Source: Holophagales bacterium UBA2201
Lineage (GTDB): Bacteria > Acidobacteriota > Thermoanaerobaculia > UBA2201
NCBI GenBank assembly: GCA_002327305.1
Contig: DCUZ01000101.1
Span: 491-28,575 of the forward strand
DNA length: 28,085 nt
Direction of reading: 5' to 3'
Part shown: positions 1-7,311 of the stretch, in pieces
How the letters are laid out: every line of letters starts with the position of its first letter
How positions within the stretch are numbered: the stretch's first letter is position 1
Notes under the pieces: generated by a model
What the model was told of the DNA's origin: nothing
Database searches by the model: none
What the model saw: only the letters and a program-made list of their open reading frames with translations
Translations under genes and position numbers: made by a program

Positions 1-692
1 ACGTTGTCGGCGATGGTGGCCGGGTTGAGGGGGTGGTCCTCCGGGATTCCCGCCTCCACCTTGCCGACGAGATCGGCCCCCACGTCGGCGGCCTTGGTGT
101 AGATGCCGCCCCCCACGCGGGCGAAGAGGGCGATGGAGGAGGCGCCCAGGGAGAACCCGGAGAGGTTGTTGAGGACCAGCATCATCGCCCGCCCCCCGTC
201 GAGGGACTCGGGATAGAGGTTCGTATAGAGGAGGAACAGCCCCCCCATACCCAGGAGAGCCAGCCCCACCACCGACAGCCCCATCACGGAACCTCCCGCG
301 AAGGCCACGACGAGGGCGTCGTTGAGTCCCTTGCGGGCGGAGGAGGCGGTGCGGTAATTGGAAGCGGTGGCGGTCTTCATGCCGAAGTAGCCCGCGAGGG
401 CCGAACAGAGGGCCCCCAGGACGAACGAGAGGGCGATGAAGGCGTTGGTGTCCTCGGAGACGAAATAATTGGAAATGCCGAGGAGGATGGCCACGGCCAG
501 GACGAACCACACGAGGAAGCGGTATTCCCGTTTCAGGAAGGCCATGGCGCCGTCGGCGATCCATTTCCCGATCATCTGCATCCGCTCGTCTCCGGGGTCC
601 TGGCGGCGCACCCAGGAGGCGCGGACATAGGCGTAGCCCAAGGTTACAATGGCGATGACGGGCACCAGGATCACGAGCAGTTTGGGGTCCAT
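1..692 (-). CDS. hppA: Membrane-bound proton-translocating pyrophosphatase, N-terminal part (cut by window edge)
   Basis: Integral membrane pump that couples hydrolysis of pyrophosphate to export of H+ (or Na+). About 230 residues are visible of a family that usually has 650-800. The ATG at 692 is preceded by AGGAGG at good spacing. Residues 4-24 form the first membrane helix, and further hydrophobic segments lie near 58-78, 86-104 and 130-155. Near the truncated end the family hallmark is clear: GGGIYTKAADVGADLVGK, then a VEAGIPEDHPLNPATIADNV stretch. The former is part of the pyrophosphate/Mg binding site. The residue that separates K+-dependent from K+-independent enzymes lies outside the window, so the subclass cannot be called. 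A probable promoter and a stem-loop leader lie upstream. Confidence 0.97.
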   Translation of the reverse strand, partial: MDPKLLVILVPVIAIVTLGYAYVRASWVRRQDPGDERMQMIGKWIADGAMAFLKREYRFLVWFVLAVAILLGISNYFVSEDTNAFIALSFVLGALCSALAGYFGMKTATASNYRTASSARKGLNDALVVAFAGGSVMGLSVVGLALLGMGGLFLLYTNLYPESLDGGRAMMLVLNNLSGFSLGASSIALFARVGGGIYTKAADVGADLVGKVEAGIPEDHPLNPATIADN

Positions 693-736
693 GGGGATCC
701 TCCTAACGCGGGAATAGGATTGCGACGGCCGCGCGG

Positions 737-793
737 GGCCCGATGATCCATATCGGGCCGCGGTTTCCCTCAGCGCGCCGGGGCGCCATTATA
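737..793 (-). promoter_or_regulatory. Probable hppA promoter -10 box and leader stem-loop
   Basis: On the minus strand a perfect TATAAT lies at 793-788, about 95 nt before the hppA start; no good -35 hexamer is visible. Between it and the gene is a stem-loop with 8-bp arms (GGCCCGAT and its complement, 737-744 and 752-759) and a 7-nt loop. It is not followed by a T-run, so it looks like a structured leader rather than a terminator. The remainder of the 197-bp gap to the glycosyltransferase stop holds only GC-rich short palindromes. Confidence 0.45.
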
Positions 794-889
794 CCATGAA
801 TTCTTTAGCGCCATATATCCAATTATGCATTGAAGCGGCTCCCGGCCGGCGGCGGCGGGGCCCATCCTGCAGACCGGCGGGCCGGCCCC

Positions 890-1723
890 TCAGTCCTTTT
901 TTTTCCAGGTCTCCTCGTCCTCGTCGAACTCCGGGAGATCGGGCGGGAAGCCCCGCCCGGCGTTCTGCCGCCACTCCCACAGGATGGCCCACTTCAGATA
1001 GGTGCCGAAGGACTGGAGCATGCAGAAGACGAGGCCGTGCATCCCGTCCAGGATGCCCAGTTGGAAGATGTACATGCGCAAAAACCGCCACACCGACCGC
1101 CCGAAGACCTGGAAGAACCCGGCCGGCTTGCGGGTCCGCCACCCCTGCGCCGCCCCCCAGAACCCGTAGGTGACGATGCGCGGAAGGTACTGCCTGAACG
1201 ACTCGACCATGTAGTGCTTGAGGGGGTGCTTGAGCACGGCGGGGACGCAGTTCACCTTCATGTCGGCGTGGACCCGCTTGTCGGGGTAGCGCCCCGCCCC
1301 CCGCCGGATGAGCCGCACCACCCGGTCGTGCTGCCAGCCCGAGAACCGGAGCCGCTTGTCCAGGAAATAGACCTCGCGGTTGACGATGAAGGCGTCGCTT
1401 CGGGGCCCCTCCTCCAGAAGGCGGAGGATCTCCTCCTTCAGTTCGGGGGTGACGCGCTCGTCGGCGTCGATGATGAAGATCCACGGGTGGATGGTCTGGT
1501 CCATGACCCAGTTCTTCTGGGACGCGGCGCCGAAATACTTGCGCTGGTGGAACTTGACCTGGGGGAAGGACTGGATGATCTCCACGGTCCGGTCGGTGGA
1601 AAAGGAGTCCACCGCGATGATCTCGTCCGCCCACAGGAGCGACTCCAGGCACTCCTTGATGTTGCGCTCTTCGTTGAAGGTGGTGACGACGGCGGAGATG
1701 AGGGGGCGGGTTTTCTTTTCCAT
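890..1723 (-). CDS. Family 2 glycosyltransferase, WaaE/KdtX-like
   Basis: Transfers a sugar from a nucleotide-sugar donor, in this subfamily usually onto the inner core of LPS at the cytoplasmic face of the inner membrane. The 277-residue protein has the GT-A fold motifs of the subfamily: TTFNEE at 14-19, an AVDSFSTDRT stretch around 37-46, and the metal-binding DADER at 86-90. The hydrophobic segment in its C-terminal part is typical of these enzymes. The start is set at ATG 1723 because the upstream in-frame codons read through intergenic repeat DNA; no clear ribosome-binding site precedes it. It follows the methyltransferase by 82 bp on the same strand, so the two are probably cotranscribed with the radical SAM gene. 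The donor and acceptor cannot be told from sequence. Confidence 0.88.
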   Translation of the reverse strand: MEKKTRPLISAVVTTFNEERNIKECLESLLWADEIIAVDSFSTDRTVEIIQSFPQVKFHQRKYFGAASQKNWVMDQTIHPWIFIIDADERVTPELKEEILRLLEEGPRSDAFIVNREVYFLDKRLRFSGWQHDRVVRLIRRGAGRYPDKRVHADMKVNCVPAVLKHPLKHYMVESFRQYLPRIVTYGFWGAAQGWRTRKPAGFFQVFGRSVWRFLRMYIFQLGILDGMHGLVFCMLQSFGTYLKWAILWEWRQNAGRGFPPDLPEFDEDEETWKKKD

Positions 1724-1790
1724 AGGGGCCACAATTTTACCCCATTTGGGGCTGCGCTTCCAGGCAGGCTCGTTTTTCCGGAAGGTGGGG

Positions 1791-1826
1791 GGAACTCCGA
1801 GCGCCCTACCCCGAACTCCGAACTTC
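1791..1826. repeat. Degenerate 7-nt tandem array at the methyltransferase 3' end
   Basis: Read on the minus strand, this stretch divides into consecutive heptamers such as GTTCGGA, GTTCGGG, GTAGGGC, GCTCGGA and GTTCCCC. The TAG stop of the methyltransferase at 1808-1806 lies inside the array, so the last four codons (RSSG) and the stop come from repeat DNA. Confidence 0.6.
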
Positions 1827-2570
1827 CTTGACGAACCGCGCCACAACCCCCACCGACAGCCTCCGGACCGGCAGGTTGAGGCGGAACAGGAGGGCCAGGG
1901 GAGAGGAGAGGAGCGCCTTCAACAGCCGCCACTTGCCGCGGTCGGCCCGCGCTTCACCCTCCGCCCTCCGCCGCACGAAACTCCTCAGGAACAGCGCTTC
2001 GTAAAGCAACAGGAAGGGAAAGCCGAACCACACGGCGCGGTCGAGGCGCAGGGGGGTGAACGTTTCGGCGAAGCCGGCCGGGTCGAACCGGCGGAGGTGC
2101 CCCGCCCATTCGTCCCAGCCGGAACGGAACCGCTCGTTGGCGGGGACCGAGAGGACCAGAGACCCGCCGGGGGTGAGGACGCGGGCCGCCTCGGCCGCCG
2201 CGGCGGGCAGGTCGGCCACATGCTCCAGCGTCTCGGAGGAGAAGAGGGCGGGGAGGGCGGCGCTTGCGAATGGAAGGGCCTCCATCCGCCCGATGACGAC
2301 GGGGACACCCTTCCCTCGGGACGCGCGAGCCGCCCCGAAATCCAGGTCCATGCCGATCGGCCTGAACCCTGCCGCCTTGAGTTTTTCAGAGAGCGTCCCC
2401 AACCCGCACGCCGCGTCCACGCACAGGCCCGGCGCCTTGGGTCGCAATTTCAGGATCAGGTGCAGACGATAGGCGTGTCGAGGCCCGAAATATTCTTCTC
2501 CACTCCCCCAGTCTGGAGGCGTCGCCTTCCCGCCTTCCCGCCTTCCCGCCTTCCCGCGCTTCACGGTCAC
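1806..2570 (-). CDS. Class I SAM-dependent methyltransferase
   Basis: Small-molecule type methyltransferase (Methyltransf_11/25-like), 254 residues. Motif I is VDAACGLGT at 51-59, the acidic end of strand beta-2 is GMDLD at 73-77, and SSETLEHV at 111-118 is the post-II motif. The start is a GTG at 2570 that overlaps the TGA of the upstream radical SAM gene (GTGA), which argues for translational coupling. Residues about 4-16 are a Lys/Arg/Gly-rich stretch encoded by an octanucleotide repeat, and the stop codon lies in a second, heptameric, repeat. The conserved fold lies wholly between the two repeats. Its substrate is unknown; the glycosyltransferase and radical SAM neighbours suggest a lipid, glycan or envelope metabolite. 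Confidence 0.85.
   Translation of the reverse strand: MTVKRGKAGRREGGKATPPDWGSGEEYFGPRHAYRLHLILKLRPKAPGLCVDAACGLGTLSEKLKAAGFRPIGMDLDFGAARASRGKGVPVVIGRMEALPFASAALPALFSSETLEHVADLPAAAAEAARVLTPGGSLVLSVPANERFRSGWDEWAGHLRRFDPAGFAETFTPLRLDRAVWFGFPFLLLYEALFLRSFVRRRAEGEARADRGKWRLLKALLSSPLALLFRLNLPVRRLSVGVVARFVKEVRSSG
2525..2556. repeat. Octanucleotide tandem repeat inside the methyltransferase N-terminus
   Basis: Four perfect copies of CCTTCCCG (plus strand) in a row. The same octamer builds the longer array at 3602-3740. Because 8 is not a multiple of 3, the repeat is read in shifting frames as Lys, Arg and Gly-rich sequence at the N-terminus of the methyltransferase. Confidence 0.85.
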
Positions 2571-3487
2571 AGAAACCACTTCCGGAACCGGTCCTTGAAC
2601 GGCAGTTTCCTCATCAGCCGGTAGAGGAGGGGGGGATAGGCCGTCACCTCCCCCGCCATCCGGAAGCACTCGGCGCACCGGGGAAGGGCGGAATAATCCT
2701 TCTTCCGGAAGGCCTCCGCGATGGCCTCCAGCCGGGGACTGCGGAGGATGTCCGCCAGCGGCTGCTCATCCACATGGCCGATGGCCTGGTCCCCCTCGTA
2801 GTCGAAACAGCAGTGGGTCACCGCGCCGTTGGCCAGGATGACGAGGTAGTTGAAGGGTCCGCCCTGGAAACACCCCGCCACCGCTCCGTGGAGGTCGGTC
2901 TCGGCGGAGGTGTCGAGCCCCTCGCAGGTCTTTTCGACGATGCAGGCGTTGGGATAACCGTCCAGCCGGAAGAACTCGATGAAGTCGGCCCTCCGCTCGT
3001 CCCGCGTGGCCCTGGAGACCATTTTCTGGATCTCGATCCTCACGGGCCGCCCCCGGGCGGCCTCCAGGAAGGCCCGGATGTTCCCGACCGTCCGGTCGAA
3101 GTCGCCTCCGGACCGGAGTTTGGCGTAGGCCTCCGGCCTGACGGTGTCCACGCACAGGCGCACGCGGCGGATGGGACTCTCCAGCACCGTCCGGGCGATG
3201 GGCCCCTGCAGGGCCATGGCGTTGGTGGAGAGCATCGCCTCCGGGAACATCGCCAGGGCCTCGCCGAGCCGGGGATAGAGGAGGGGGTCCCCCATCTCGT
3301 GGAGGCAGTAGACGGACAGCCCCAGGTCGCGCAACTGGCGGTGGACCCGCTCAAGCCGCTCGAAGGGCATGGGCTCCAGCGGCCGCCGCATGGAGCGCAG
3401 GGGGCACATCGAGCAGGAGAGATTGCAACAGGAGGTCAACTCCACGGCCACGCGGAGCCGCTTGGGGTTCAGCATCGGCACCATCAT
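2567..3487 (-). CDS. Radical SAM protein with SPASM-like C-terminus
   Basis: Cleaves S-adenosylmethionine to a 5'-deoxyadenosyl radical at a [4Fe-4S] cluster. The signature CxxxCxxC is C21, C25 and C28 (CNLSCSMC), followed by the barrel strands LHEMGDPLLYP and LSTNAMAL. The C-terminal half has a cluster of cysteines in the SPASM position: AGCFQGGPFN, THCCFDYEG and CAECF. These suggest at least one auxiliary cluster. Length, about 306 residues, is normal. Start choice is uncertain: ATGs at 3487, 3484 and 3475 are all possible and none has a good ribosome site; codons upstream of 3487 belong to a repeat array. The gene overlaps the methyltransferase by 4 bases. The substrate is unknown. Confidence 0.88.
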   Translation of the reverse strand: MMVPMLNPKRLRVAVELTSCCNLSCSMCPLRSMRRPLEPMPFERLERVHRQLRDLGLSVYCLHEMGDPLLYPRLGEALAMFPEAMLSTNAMALQGPIARTVLESPIRRVRLCVDTVRPEAYAKLRSGGDFDRTVGNIRAFLEAARGRPVRIEIQKMVSRATRDERRADFIEFFRLDGYPNACIVEKTCEGLDTSAETDLHGAVAGCFQGGPFNYLVILANGAVTHCCFDYEGDQAIGHVDEQPLADILRSPRLEAIAEAFRKKDYSALPRCAECFRMAGEVTAYPPLLYRLMRKLPFKDRFRKWFL

Positions 3488-3496
3488 ACTATAACG

Positions 3497-3740
3497 GCGG
3501 GAACGCGGGAATGCGGGAACGTCGGAAGGCCGAAACGCTGCAAGCACAAGGATTCCACCTCATGGTCATCCGCATCCTGCTTTTTCGTTGTTATCGTTCT
3601 CGCTTTCCGCTTCTGGCCTTCCCGCCTTTTGCCTTCCCGCTTTCCCGCCTTTTGCCTTCCCGCCTTCCCGCCTTCCGCCTTCCGCCTTCCCGCCTTTTGC
3701 CTTCCCGCCTTCCCGCCTTTTGCCTTCCCGCTTTCCCGCC
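3497..3740. repeat. 7/8-nt repeat arrays in inverted orientation around a ~75-bp core
   Basis: The 250-bp gap between the radical SAM gene and the PilZ gene contains no plausible gene. It opens with three purine-rich octamers (GCGGGAAC, GCGGGAAT, GCGGGAAC, about 3498-3521), continues with a unique core to about 3601, and closes with a long pyrimidine-rich array of CTTCCCGC, CTTTTGC, CTTCCGC and TTTCCCGC units up to the PilZ stop codon. The second array is roughly the complement of the first, so the element could fold into a large imperfect hairpin. Confidence 0.8.
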
Positions 3741-4396
3741 TACTTGACAAACTCCTCAAGCCGGTGGACGAACTCCTGGGGCATGTTGAGCAGTTCAAGC
3801 CCGTAGCACGGGATCTGTTCGATCCGCTCGCCGGCGCGCCGCTTGACCATGGCCATGTTCCGCACGTACATGCGGGTGCGCGGGAGGTAGAACCCCACCT
3901 CCAGCGTGTCCCCGGGCTTGAGCTGGACGGGGGCCTGCACCAGCACGCCCGTGGGGGAGATGTTGACGGTCTTCCCCGTCACCTCCTCACGGCCGGTGCG
4001 AAGGCGGATGAGGGCCTGGAAGGGCTTGCGCCTCCCGATCTTGGCGAACTTGCGGACCAGGGCCAGGAATTCGGCGTCGGCGAAGGGGACCAGGAGGAAG
4101 TCGTTGATCCCCTGCGAGGTGTTCTCGAAAACGGGGGCCTCGGAGGGGACCACCTTCACGACATAGGTGAGATAACGGGTGGCGGGGTCCTCGCGCAGGT
4201 TGCGGATGAAGGCGAAGGCGTCCCCCTCGGGAAACCGGTAGTCGAGGATGGCCAGGAGGGGCTGGAGGACGGTCAGGTTGGCCCTGAACTCCTCCAGCGA
4301 GGCGCAGGCGTGGAGCACGAACTCGGTCCCCTCGATGGCCCGGGCCATCTGCTCCCGCGCCTCAGGATGGCGGCAATAAACCAGGAGGTCAGCCAT
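3740..4396 (-). CDS. Pseudo-receiver and PilZ domain protein
   Basis: Predicted cytoplasmic signalling protein, 218 residues. Residues 1-115 have the outline of a response-regulator receiver: an acidic residue, D52, after strand beta-3 in LLAILDYRFPEGDAF, and a PF loop at 104-105. However, the N-terminal acidic pair is absent (LLVYCRHPEAR) and the invariant Lys before the PF loop is Val103, so normal phosphorelay is unlikely. Residues 120-218 match PilZ, with NISPTG at 145-150 in the place of the N/DxSxxG motif. The usual RxxxR before it reads RRKPFQ, with Gln126 where the second Arg is expected, so c-di-GMP binding may be lost or altered. The gene overlaps the acyl carrier protein gene by 8 bases, which implies coupled translation. 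Confidence 0.78.
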   Translation of the reverse strand: MADLLVYCRHPEAREQMARAIEGTEFVLHACASLEEFRANLTVLQPLLAILDYRFPEGDAFAFIRNLREDPATRYLTYVVKVVPSEAPVFENTSQGINDFLLVPFADAEFLALVRKFAKIGRRKPFQALIRLRTGREEVTGKTVNISPTGVLVQAPVQLKPGDTLEVGFYLPRTRMYVRNMAMVKRRAGERIEQIPCYGLELLNMPQEFVHRLEEFVK

Positions 4397-4652
4397 CGGC
4401 GTGCTTCCGGATGTGCCGGGCCAGCGCCCCCACCGAGGCGAAGGCCTCCTTGGCCAGGGCCTCGTCGGAGAGGCGGATCTTGTATCGTTGCTCCACGTGC
4501 ATGGCCAGTTCCAGGGCGTCCACCGAGTCGAGGCCCAGCCCCTCCCCGAAGAGGGGCTCCTCGTCCCCGATGTCGTCCGGCTTGACGTCCTCCAGCCGGA
4601 GCTTGTCCACGATCATCGTCTTGAGTTCCTTCAGCAGGTCGGCATATTCCAT
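4389..4652 (-). CDS. Acyl carrier protein
   Basis: Carries acyl groups on a 4'-phosphopantetheine arm. The 87-residue protein has the expected four-helix pattern and the attachment site GLDSVDALEL, with the modified serine at about residue 43. The ATG at 4652 has GAGGA upstream. It sits between a FabD-like acyltransferase, 42 bp upstream, and the pseudo-receiver/PilZ gene, which overlaps its end. It is not beside the usual fatty-acid genes (fabH, fabG, fabF), so it is probably a dedicated carrier for a side pathway rather than the housekeeping AcpP. That last point is inference from context. Confidence 0.92.
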   Translation of the reverse strand: MEYADLLKELKTMIVDKLRLEDVKPDDIGDEEPLFGEGLGLDSVDALELAMHVEQRYKIRLSDEALAKEAFASVGALARHIRKHADG

Positions 4653-4694
4653 AGATTGTCCTCGGGATGAAAATAGCGCATGCCCACCGCGATG

Positions 4695-5609
4695 TCAAGC
4701 GGGCCCGGCCCCCAGGAGCCGGATGGCGGGAAAGGCAGGCGGCCGGGAGGGGTGGAACTTGAGCAATTTATGGATGAACCCCCCCTCGGAGGCCTCGGCC
4801 AGCGGCCATCCCCGTTCCACCAAACCGTCCGCCACCCGGTCCCACCGCATCGGCCGGCTGAGGATGCCGCCCAGGAGGTCCTCGGCCTCATCCGCCGTGC
4901 TCACCGGCTCCCCCGTGAAAGGGCTCAAAAAGGGGAGGGCCGGGGGGCGCAGGCTGCGCCAGAGGCCCCGCTCCTCCCAGGCGGCCCTGGAGACGAAATC
5001 CAAAAGCGGCGAATGGATGGCCCAGGCCGAGGGGAGGCGGAACATCTGGAGGGCGCGGGGACGCAGGTCCATCTCCGCCCGGGCGATCGCCTCGGGCGTG
5101 CCGGTGAGCGTCCAGGAGTGGGGACCGTTGACCACCCCCACGGCGAGGTCATCGTGGCCGTCGGCGTACTCCTCCCCCGCCCCCGCCTCCATCCCCCCCA
5201 CGGCGAGCATCCCCCCCCGGTGTCGGGCCTCTTCGATCCGCTCCCGGTTGAACTTCAGAATGGCAAGGGCGTCCTCGAAGGGGAGGGCCCCGGCGACGGC
5301 GAGCCCGGCGAAGACCCCCACGCTGTACCCCGCCACCGCCGCGGGGACGCGCCCCCGCTCCCTCAGCGCCCCGGCCAGGGCGCAGGCGTACCAGGTGAGG
5401 AGGGGCTGGCTGCAATCGCCCTCGTGGAGCTTCTCCTCGGGTCCCTCCAGCAGGACCCGCCGCAGGGGGGCGCCCCAGACCGCCTCGGTCCGCTCCAGCA
5501 TCTCCGACGCCGGCGGGAACTCCTCCAGGAGGGCGCGCCCCATCCCCAACGTCTCGGCCATCTGGCCGGGGACGATGAAAGCGAAGGGGCGGTCAATAAA
5601 ACCGTTCAT
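4695..5609 (-). CDS. FabD-like acyl-CoA:ACP acyltransferase
   Basis: Member of the malonyl-CoA:ACP transacylase family, predicted to load an acyl unit from CoA onto the adjacent carrier protein. The nucleophile is S96 in GYSVG and the partner histidine is H199 in AIHSPLL; LTWYACALAGAL before it matches the family helix. Two points are unusual. The N-terminal GQGSQ loop of FabD is replaced by PGQMAET. The Arg that salt-bridges malonate in FabD is not clearly placed: ungapped alignment puts Asn121 there, with R122 next to it, so malonyl specificity is not assured. The 304-residue length is normal. The ATG has no ribosome-binding site; a tandem repeat array begins a few bases upstream of it. Confidence 0.82.
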   Translation of the reverse strand: MNGFIDRPFAFIVPGQMAETLGMGRALLEEFPPASEMLERTEAVWGAPLRRVLLEGPEEKLHEGDCSQPLLTWYACALAGALRERGRVPAAVAGYSVGVFAGLAVAGALPFEDALAILKFNRERIEEARHRGGMLAVGGMEAGAGEEYADGHDDLAVGVVNGPHSWTLTGTPEAIARAEMDLRPRALQMFRLPSAWAIHSPLLDFVSRAAWEERGLWRSLRPPALPFLSPFTGEPVSTADEAEDLLGGILSRPMRWDRVADGLVERGWPLAEASEGGFIHKLLKFHPSRPPAFPAIRLLGAGPA

Positions 5610-5616
5610 CGTTCAG

Positions 5617-5815
5617 CGCAGAGGCGTAGAGGCGCAAAGGCGTAGTGCGTAGTGGCGTAGAGGCGCAAAGGCGTAGTGCGCAGTGGCGTAGAGGCGTAGT
5701 GGCGTAGAGGCGCAAAGGCGCAAAGGCGTAGGGCGTAGTGCGTAGTGGCGTAGAGGCGCAAAGGCGTAGGGCGTAGTGGCGTAGTGGCGTAGAGGCGCAG
5801 ATGCGTAGTTCGTAA
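5617..5815. repeat. Long degenerate 7/8-nt tandem array
   Basis: About 200 bp made of AGGCGTAG, TGGCGTAG, AGGCGCAA and TGCGTAG units in irregular order. It lies directly upstream of the acyltransferase start codon and would form its 5' untranslated leader. Open frames across it in several phases are repeat artefacts, not genes. Confidence 0.9.
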
Positions 5816-5848
5816 ATCATGCAAGCGTAATGGTGCGGAATGCAGCCG

Positions 5849-5936
5849 CCCCGATCCCTGTCGGGACGGGGCGCGGGATTTTTTTCTTCCCAGCGTTCCA
5901 TAGTTCCGGCCTTCCCGCGTTCCCGCATTCCCGCCT
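5849..5936. other. Stem-loop with T-run, then octamer array
   Basis: A stem of CCCCG and TCCC pairing with GGGA and CGGGG (5849-5871, one bulged A, loop TGTC) is followed on the plus strand by seven T at 5879-5885. It would work as a terminator only for plus-strand transcription, where no gene is visible. From about 5909 to 5936 the octamers CTTCCCGC, GTTCCCGC and ATTCCCGC run up to the DUF6485 stop codon. Confidence 0.45.
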
Positions 5937-6133
5937 TACCGCCGGTTCAACCGCACGAAATGCGCAATCGTCCGGTCAAAGGTGGCCTCGGCCTCGGCGT
6001 CGAAATAGCACGCCGGCAGCTCCCCCATCCGCCTGTGGTAGAGGAGGCACTCACAGCAGATCCCCTTGCGGGGGCAGGGCTCGTAGGTGCAGTTGCAGGA
6101 CGCCATGTTCTTTTTCTGCGAGCATTCCTTCAT
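5936..6133 (-). CDS. Cysteine-rich small protein, DUF6485 family
   Basis: A 65-residue protein with eight cysteines packed in CNCTYEPC and GICCECLLYH, which matches the pattern I know as DUF6485. The cysteine spacing suggests a metal or Fe-S site, but no function is established. The motif GELPACYFDAEAEATFDRTI in the C-terminal half is also typical. The gene starts 15 bp after the DUF3795 gene, which is itself cysteine-rich, so the two are likely cotranscribed and may work together. Confidence 0.85.
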   Translation of the reverse strand: MKECSQKKNMASCNCTYEPCPRKGICCECLLYHRRMGELPACYFDAEAEATFDRTIAHFVRLNRR

Positions 6134-6148
6134 GGTCGGCCTCCGGCG

Positions 6149-6508
6149 TCAGGATGGGCGGATCGAGTGCAGCCCTTTCGAGGCCATTTCCGCGGCAAAG
6201 GCCTCGCATCCGATGGCGCGGACGCGCAGGACGCACGCCCGGCGGTCGGACCGGAACAGCAGGGCGAAGACCCTGGAGATGATGGTGTTGAATTTCCGGC
6301 AGTCGGCGGGATCGGGGTAATCCCCGCAGTCCGCGCAGGTGGCGAACCCGTGCTTGATACAGCAGGCCCGCACCTTGCACCAGTCGCGCTTGGCGCTATC
6401 GCGGCAGCCGGGGCACTTCTCCTTCAAATAGGCCTTGCACGCCCCGCAGTAGAGGCCGCAGAAGGCCACGAGGTTCTTGTCGGCGGTAATGGCTTTCATG
6501 GCGATCAT
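6149..6508 (-). CDS. DUF3795 cysteine-rich protein
   Basis: About 119 residues with many cysteines arranged as FCGLYCGACKAYL at 16-28, KCPGCRDS at 31-38, and further Cys pairs to about residue 70. This is the DUF3795 signature, presumed metal-binding and of unknown function. The start is taken at ATG 6508, where TAATG overlaps the stop of the PhzF gene by one base; a second ATG at 6499 is possible. Longer in-frame extensions run backwards through the phzF-like gene in another frame and are not credible. Confidence 0.82.
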   Translation of the reverse strand: MIAMKAITADKNLVAFCGLYCGACKAYLKEKCPGCRDSAKRDWCKVRACCIKHGFATCADCGDYPDPADCRKFNTIISRVFALLFRSDRRACVLRVRAIGCEAFAAEMASKGLHSIRPS

Positions 6509-7290
6509 TATAATTCCAACCGCCCCGTCATCACCGTCACGGCGTGGCCGCCGATGCGGACGCGGTCGTTCCGCAGTTCGCACCAGAGCTCCCCGCCCCG
6601 GTCGGACACCTGGAGGGCGTGGAGGTCCGGCTTGCCGAGGCGCCCGGCCCAGAAGGGGGAGAGCACCGTGTGGGCGCTCCCCGTGACCGGGTCCTCATTG
6701 ATGCCGACGGCGGGGGCGAAAAACCGCGAGACGAAGTCCGATCGGGTCCCGGGGGCGGTGGCGATGAGGCCGTGAACGGGGAGGCGCCCCAGCGCCGCGA
6801 AATCGGGCCGCAGGGCGCGGACCTCATCCTCCGAGCCGAAGAGGGCCAGCCAGTAGTCGCTCCAGCAATGGAACTCCGCCGGAGCACGCCCCAGCGCCTC
6901 CGCCAGTCCCGCGGGCACCGCCGCCGGATTCGGGGCCCGGGCGGGGAAATCGAGGACCAACCGCTCCCCCTCCCGCTCCACCCCCAGCGGGCCGCCGGCC
7001 GAGGCGAAGGGGACGCGCCCCCCCACGAACCCCAGGTGCCTGAACAATACATGCCCCGAGGCCAGGGTGGCGTGGCCGCACAGCTCCACCTCCACGGCGG
7101 GGGTGAACCACCGGATGCGGTAGTGGTCCTCCTCCCACGCGAAGAAGGCGGTCTCGGAGAGATTGTTCTCCCGGGCGATCTTCTGGAGGAGGGCGTCCGG
7201 CGGCCATAGCTCCAACGGGCACACCGCCGCCGGGTTCCCCTCGAAGGGATGTTCGGTGAACGCGTCCACATGGTAAAGCGGGATGATCAT
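6508..7290 (-). CDS. PhzF-family isomerase
   Basis: Protein of the phenazine-biosynthesis PhzF superfamily (diaminopimelate-epimerase fold), 260 residues. Visible motifs are GNPAAVC at 18-24, NLSETAFF with the catalytic Glu46, CGHATLA in the first lobe, and DPVTGSAH in the second. No other phenazine genes are nearby, so a general isomerase or hydrolase role is more likely than phenazine synthesis; the substrate cannot be told. The ATG is preceded by AAGGAG. It heads an operon with the DUF3795 and DUF6485 genes. Confidence 0.93.
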   Translation of the reverse strand: MIIPLYHVDAFTEHPFEGNPAAVCPLELWPPDALLQKIARENNLSETAFFAWEEDHYRIRWFTPAVEVELCGHATLASGHVLFRHLGFVGGRVPFASAGGPLGVEREGERLVLDFPARAPNPAAVPAGLAEALGRAPAEFHCWSDYWLALFGSEDEVRALRPDFAALGRLPVHGLIATAPGTRSDFVSRFFAPAVGINEDPVTGSAHTVLSPFWAGRLGKPDLHALQVSDRGGELWCELRNDRVRIGGHAVTVMTGRLEL

Positions 7291-7311
7291 GGCGGTCTCC
7301 TTTTCAAGATT

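Noticed and set aside
2774..4585. Open frame of about 600 codons on the plus strand across the radical SAM and PilZ genes
   Set aside because: It passes through repeat DNA and is antisense to three well-supported genes.
5617..5815. CRISPR-like array
   Set aside because: Units are only 7-8 nt, degenerate, and have no spacers; there are no cas genes nearby.
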